DNA from: Oryzias latipes
Lineage: Eukaryota; Chordata; Actinopteri; Beloniformes; Adrianichthyidae
Assembly (NCBI RefSeq): GCF_002234675.1
Contig: NC_019870.2
Coordinates: 597,485 to 661,484, forward strand
Direction of reading: 5' to 3'
Length of the DNA: 64,000 nucleotides
Shown here: piece after piece, positions 53,911 to 64,000 of the stretch
Numbering within the stretch: the stretch's first letter is position 1
Layout of the letters: every line of letters starts with the position of its first letter
Made by a program: the position numbers and the translations under genes
Notes under the pieces: model-generated
What the model was told of the DNA's origin: nothing
What the model saw: the letters and a program-made list of their open reading frames with translations, nothing else
Databases searched by the model: none

Positions 53911-55012
53911 GAATGGAAAACGTTTGAAAAGTTCATCTGGACTGTTTTTAGGCAGAAGACGTTTCCTCTCAAATAAATCCAGGTGACTTTTTCAAAAAGG
54001 TTGTCTGCTGTGGAACCGTCCCGGATGGACGAATCTTCAGAAATGTCAAAGGAAAAAAAAGGTTTTCAGCCAAACAGGCGACTTTTTACCAAGTCTAAAT
54101 TATGAAGCTGCTGCACTTTTATTGTGAAAATCCTCCATCTTACTGCTGCAGATCAGGTGAGTCTTTGTAGTGTTTGGTTGGTCCCAAGCCCCCCTATTTG
54201 TAAAAGGCATTGAAGAAAATGATCTAAAAGGTCATGAGGGAAGAGAGGAGGATGGTTGTTTCATCGTCTCCTTCTGAAAAACGTCTGCAGAGGAACCCGC
54301 TTCCCTTTGGAGCCGGAAAGGTGTGCACAGGTAACTTCCTGGTCACAGGTAACTTCCTGTGACAAGCTGCTGATAATGATTTGGACACGGAACTGAACCA
54401 GAGGAATCTTCTGGGATTTGTGGTCAGAACAACCAGACGTCTGAAGATTAAGGAGGAGCTGCTCAGGTGATTCCCTGGCTCCGCCTCCTTTGACCTTTTC
54501 AAGAAGCTGGAGGAGAAAGAGGCGAAGACCTGAATTCTGTCATCAGGTAAAGAGCAGGAGTCCTTGTATGGAACCCTGAGGTGCACCTCTGTTATGGACC
54601 ATGGAGAAAATGAACTCTGCTGTGAGGAGCTTCTGAACTGAGAGTAGAGCGCCACCATCGGGTCACAAGAAGAACAAGCAGCTTGTAGGATTTCACAATA
54701 AAGGCTTTTATTAAATTCATTTACAGAGTAAAAGTCAGAAACATTTTCAGAGGTAATCTCACCTGTGAGTCATCTGTTCATTCTGTCATCTGTCACATAT
54801 GGAGGCAGAAAAACGTGAGCCGCCCTTGATTGAAGTCATTCTCCACTTTTATATTTTTGGAGGATGACGTGAATTCACCTGGACAGGTGACATCAGAGGG
54901 CTTCCCTGAAGGCCCTGAGTCTTCCTGCTGCTCATCCTTACCTCCTTGACTTTTGACCTTCACAGTGTCACCTCGCTTGACCTCTTTGCATTTAGAGTTT
55001 CCCTTGAAACTT
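53911..55012. other. Intergenic, no gene recognised
   Basis: Short frames only, none with domain or splice support. Confidence 0.55.
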
Positions 55013-55961
55013 GGGCTGAATTTCCACTGCAGGTCTTGATGCCCAAATTTGATTTTTTCTGACTATATCCGATTTTTTTGATGACCCGTATCCGATATTT
55101 GCATTTACACTACACAATGCTGAGACTATCAAACGTAGACGTTCTGAGGACTACATAGCAGCATTTCCGCCTTCCACAGACCTGAGCACTGACCGCACGG
55201 ATTTAAAACATTATGAGCGAGCAGGCCCTTAATAATAATCATAACAGTAAGAAAAGCACATTTAGAAGATGCGTGTTGGTCCAAACGGCAAACGTTTAGC
55301 ATGGCGAAACCCTCCCCTTTTTGTTGTGTTTTTGTGTGACTGTGGTTGTCATGGAGGCAACGCAGCGACGGAAGGAGGCGTTGCCTGTGGCGCTCCAGGA
55401 TGAGGCAGGAGAGGGGATGTGTGGGAGAGGAACAAGGAGGGATGCTGGGCCGGCTTATGGTCTCTCTCTGAGTTTGTACTAACAGTTTGATCCAAGCAAA
55501 GAAACAAACGGCTTCTAGCTGTTCCAGAGCAACGGTGTCCCGTTTGATTAGTTACCGTCTGCGTCCCGACCGGGACCCGACCGGAAATAACGAAGCCTGA
55601 GGCTGAAAGGTAACAGCTGATGGGGCTCCAGCTGTCCTCCAACAGCAACATCAGCACAAAAGCACCTTAATAAGTCATGTGATCTCAGTGGGTGGTGTCC
55701 TGCGTTGACGTCACTGACCTACGACTCGCATTCACTGGGGAATATCCGATTTGTCTGCTTACATGGCACACGCAGACGCACGTATCCGATTCATATCCGA
55801 TTTATTTCCACATATGAATGAGGCCTGAATCCGATCTGAGAAAATCTGAATCCATGCGCTTTTGTCCTGCTTCCACGTTCACCGGTCATATCCCATCTGT
55901 GCCACATAAGAGGAAAAAATCGGAATTGGGTCACTTGAACCATGCAGTGGAAATGCGGCCT
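55013..55961. mobile_element. Non-autonomous DNA transposon with long imperfect terminal inverted repeats
   Basis: The left end GGGCTGAATTTCCACTGCAG and right end (reverse complement) AGGCCGCATTTCCACTGCAT pair, and the similarity continues for about 50 bp to a shared GATTTTTTC. TATCCGAT words recur inside. No clear target duplication and no transposase, so the superfamily is open (hAT or PIF/Harbinger). Confidence 0.6.
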
Positions 55962-57289
55962 TAGTCTTCTTCCTGGAAGCTGCTGGACGTTTCCTCCAGG
56001 AAACAGACTCAGAGAGAATCCAGGTTGGTGAACCTCTCCTGACCTCTGTGTCTGACCTCTGACCTCTGTGTCTGACCTCTGGCTGACAAGCAGCAGTTGT
56101 TTAGATCTCAGTGTGAGGCCTTCATTCACGCTCCAGACAATAAAGAGGACCACAGAGAACTGGACCAGGCCTTCAGAACCCTGGACTTTGTTCTGATGAT
56201 GTTATGTGACACACTGATCAGTCTGGATGACCTCGGAAGGGTCAAACATCTGAAAACTCAAATGTTGCGTTCGTGTAGCTCGAATAGCAACCACCAGAGG
56301 GAGCTGGACCCCACCGCGGGTCTTTATGGTCCAGTCCATCAGAACCAGAACCACGACTCCATTTAAAACGTCAAAGTAAAAATTAAAAATGAGTACAACA
56401 AACATTTATTCATCGTGACTTTTAATCCAACACACAGAAACAATGCAAACTGCTTGTGATTCTACATGTAAAATAGATTTTAAAATATGAATTTCCTTAT
56501 TATTTGCATAACAAATATTCTGGTCTGAAATAGATTTGGAAATGCGTGTCTAAAAGGGGAACTGAACCACATCCTTCTTGAACTTGGTTAGAAAAACTTT
56601 TCATCTCGGGATTTTGATGAAAACCTTTCTGAAATCCTTTTCTTCTCTGATTCCGTTTCACATTTGCGTGACTCTGCGGGCTTTGGAGCGGAGAAACGGA
56701 AACCACATCCTGGACTGGAACCGGCTCTCTGATTGGTCAGGAGGCTGCGCATGCGCCTGTTGCGACGCTGTCTGAACTGGTGGTGTCGCGCAGAGTTCTG
56801 CTCCCCAAAATGAGCTGATGCCCCACGCAGAGGTCACGGTGGTCCTGAAGGCAACGATCATTTCTGCGAGTCCTCCTGGAAAAATCTCTGAAATGCCATG
56901 AATTTAATATCATATAATCTATACATGCATTTCTCCATCCTGCCTGTTCTCCATATGTGCAGAAAAATACGTTTTCTAAAGTTTCTGTGTAACAAAACTG
57001 AGAAAAAATACATCTTTTAAAGTGTTTTGTTGTATCTTAAAATCTCGCGCCGCTTGTGTTTTTTTTTGGACCCCGCAGCAGCTCACGAAAAGATGCGGAA
57101 GCGTCGAACCACAACACTACATTACCCACAACCACCTGCTCAGAATCATGTTGTAGGAAATCCGCTTGCGGCGGATTATTGTAATCCGACAGCGGGTCTG
57201 AACGGCACATCGGATCACCATTAGAGACAGACACGAATCCGAAAGGCAGCGGCCCGAAACAGATGCGCGGCGCCCGATACTAACGGGAT
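55962..57289. other. Intergenic, no gene recognised; promoter-like patch near 56.75 kb
   Basis: No coding exon recognised. 56731-56756 combines an inverted CCAAT box (ATTGG) and a perfect NRF1 palindrome GCGCATGCGC (56747-56756), about 0.9 kb upstream of the calcineurin start. Confidence 0.45.
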
Positions 57290-57658
57290 CAAGGCGGGCT
57301 ATGATCTGAGGCGCGGCGCGGCGCGCGTGCTGGAGCCTGACGTCGGCGCTCTCCGGGCCGCTTCCTTCTCCATCGATTCAGCCCGTTTAGAGTGACGGCG
57401 GCTCGGGATTCCCGCCCCGTGTAGCACGGCGCTGGGCACCGCTCGCTTCTGCCGGACGAGAACACCCCCGTACCGTCCCGGTCCGGGTTTTAGTCCGGGT
57501 CCGCCTGGAAGCCGAGCCCGGGCGTGTTCTGTGCTGCCGCGAGCCGCGCCGTGAGCTCGCGCGGCTAGCCCGCTCCAGCTAGCTGCTAGCTAGTTCGAAA
57601 TTTAGAGTTTGGTTCGGAACCCAGTTCCAGTTCGGGCCGCTGCTCGCTTAGCAGGAAG
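57290..57658 (+). promoter_or_regulatory. CpG-rich promoter and 5' UTR of the calcineurin A gene
   Basis: Dense CpG sequence directly before the start codon at 57659, with GC boxes and no TATA box, as expected of a broadly expressed vertebrate gene. Confidence 0.6.

Positions 57659-64000
<6,342 letters not shown>

Overview
The window is nuclear DNA from a vertebrate, almost certainly a teleost fish. It carries six spliced protein-coding genes with short GT-AG introns, CpG-rich promoters, fish-type dispersed repeats (a tRNA-derived SINE, several hAT-type non-autonomous elements, a Ty3/Gypsy-type LTR element) and an unusual load of minisatellites and long poly-G/poly-C runs. The species cannot be named from the sequence.

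Layout: 1-16.0 kb is gene-free. It holds a TG-rich minisatellite (310-1044), candidate conserved non-coding blocks (about 2.4-3.2, 5.0-5.55 and 14.6-15.2 kb), a 5.8-kb T/G-rich satellite (6080-11915) and a hAT-type element. 16.4-24.2 kb (minus) is gpat3, 12 coding exons, with large tandem arrays in its introns. 26.6-30.2 kb (plus) is abraxas1, 9 exons. 30.8-31.6 kb (minus) is mrps18c, 6 exons. 32.2-38.5 kb (plus) is helq, 18 exons. 40.5-53.8 kb (plus) is hpse, 12 exons; its first intron holds a young LTR element that landed inside a minisatellite. 57.7-64.0 kb (plus) is the first six coding exons of a calcineurin A catalytic subunit of the PPP3CC type, running off the window.

For the first five genes the exon chains were assembled by hand; each chain keeps frame through every GT-AG junction and ends in one stop (451, 357, 129, 985 and 534 residues). 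Gene order and orientation GPAT3-ABRAXAS1-MRPS18C-HELQ-HPSE match, in mirror image, the block I recall from human 4q21. The calcineurin neighbour differs from the mammalian arrangement.

The genes do not form one pathway. abraxas1 and helq both serve DNA-damage repair, mrps18c mitochondrial translation, gpat3 glycerolipid synthesis, hpse heparan sulfate turnover and ppp3cc calcium signalling. The most striking pattern is that most intronic tandem arrays, across four unrelated genes, end within about 90 bp of a 3' splice site, and several are built of units that look like 3' splice sites. No undescribed protein system was found; the long open frames outside the six genes are tandem-repeat artefacts or transposon frames.
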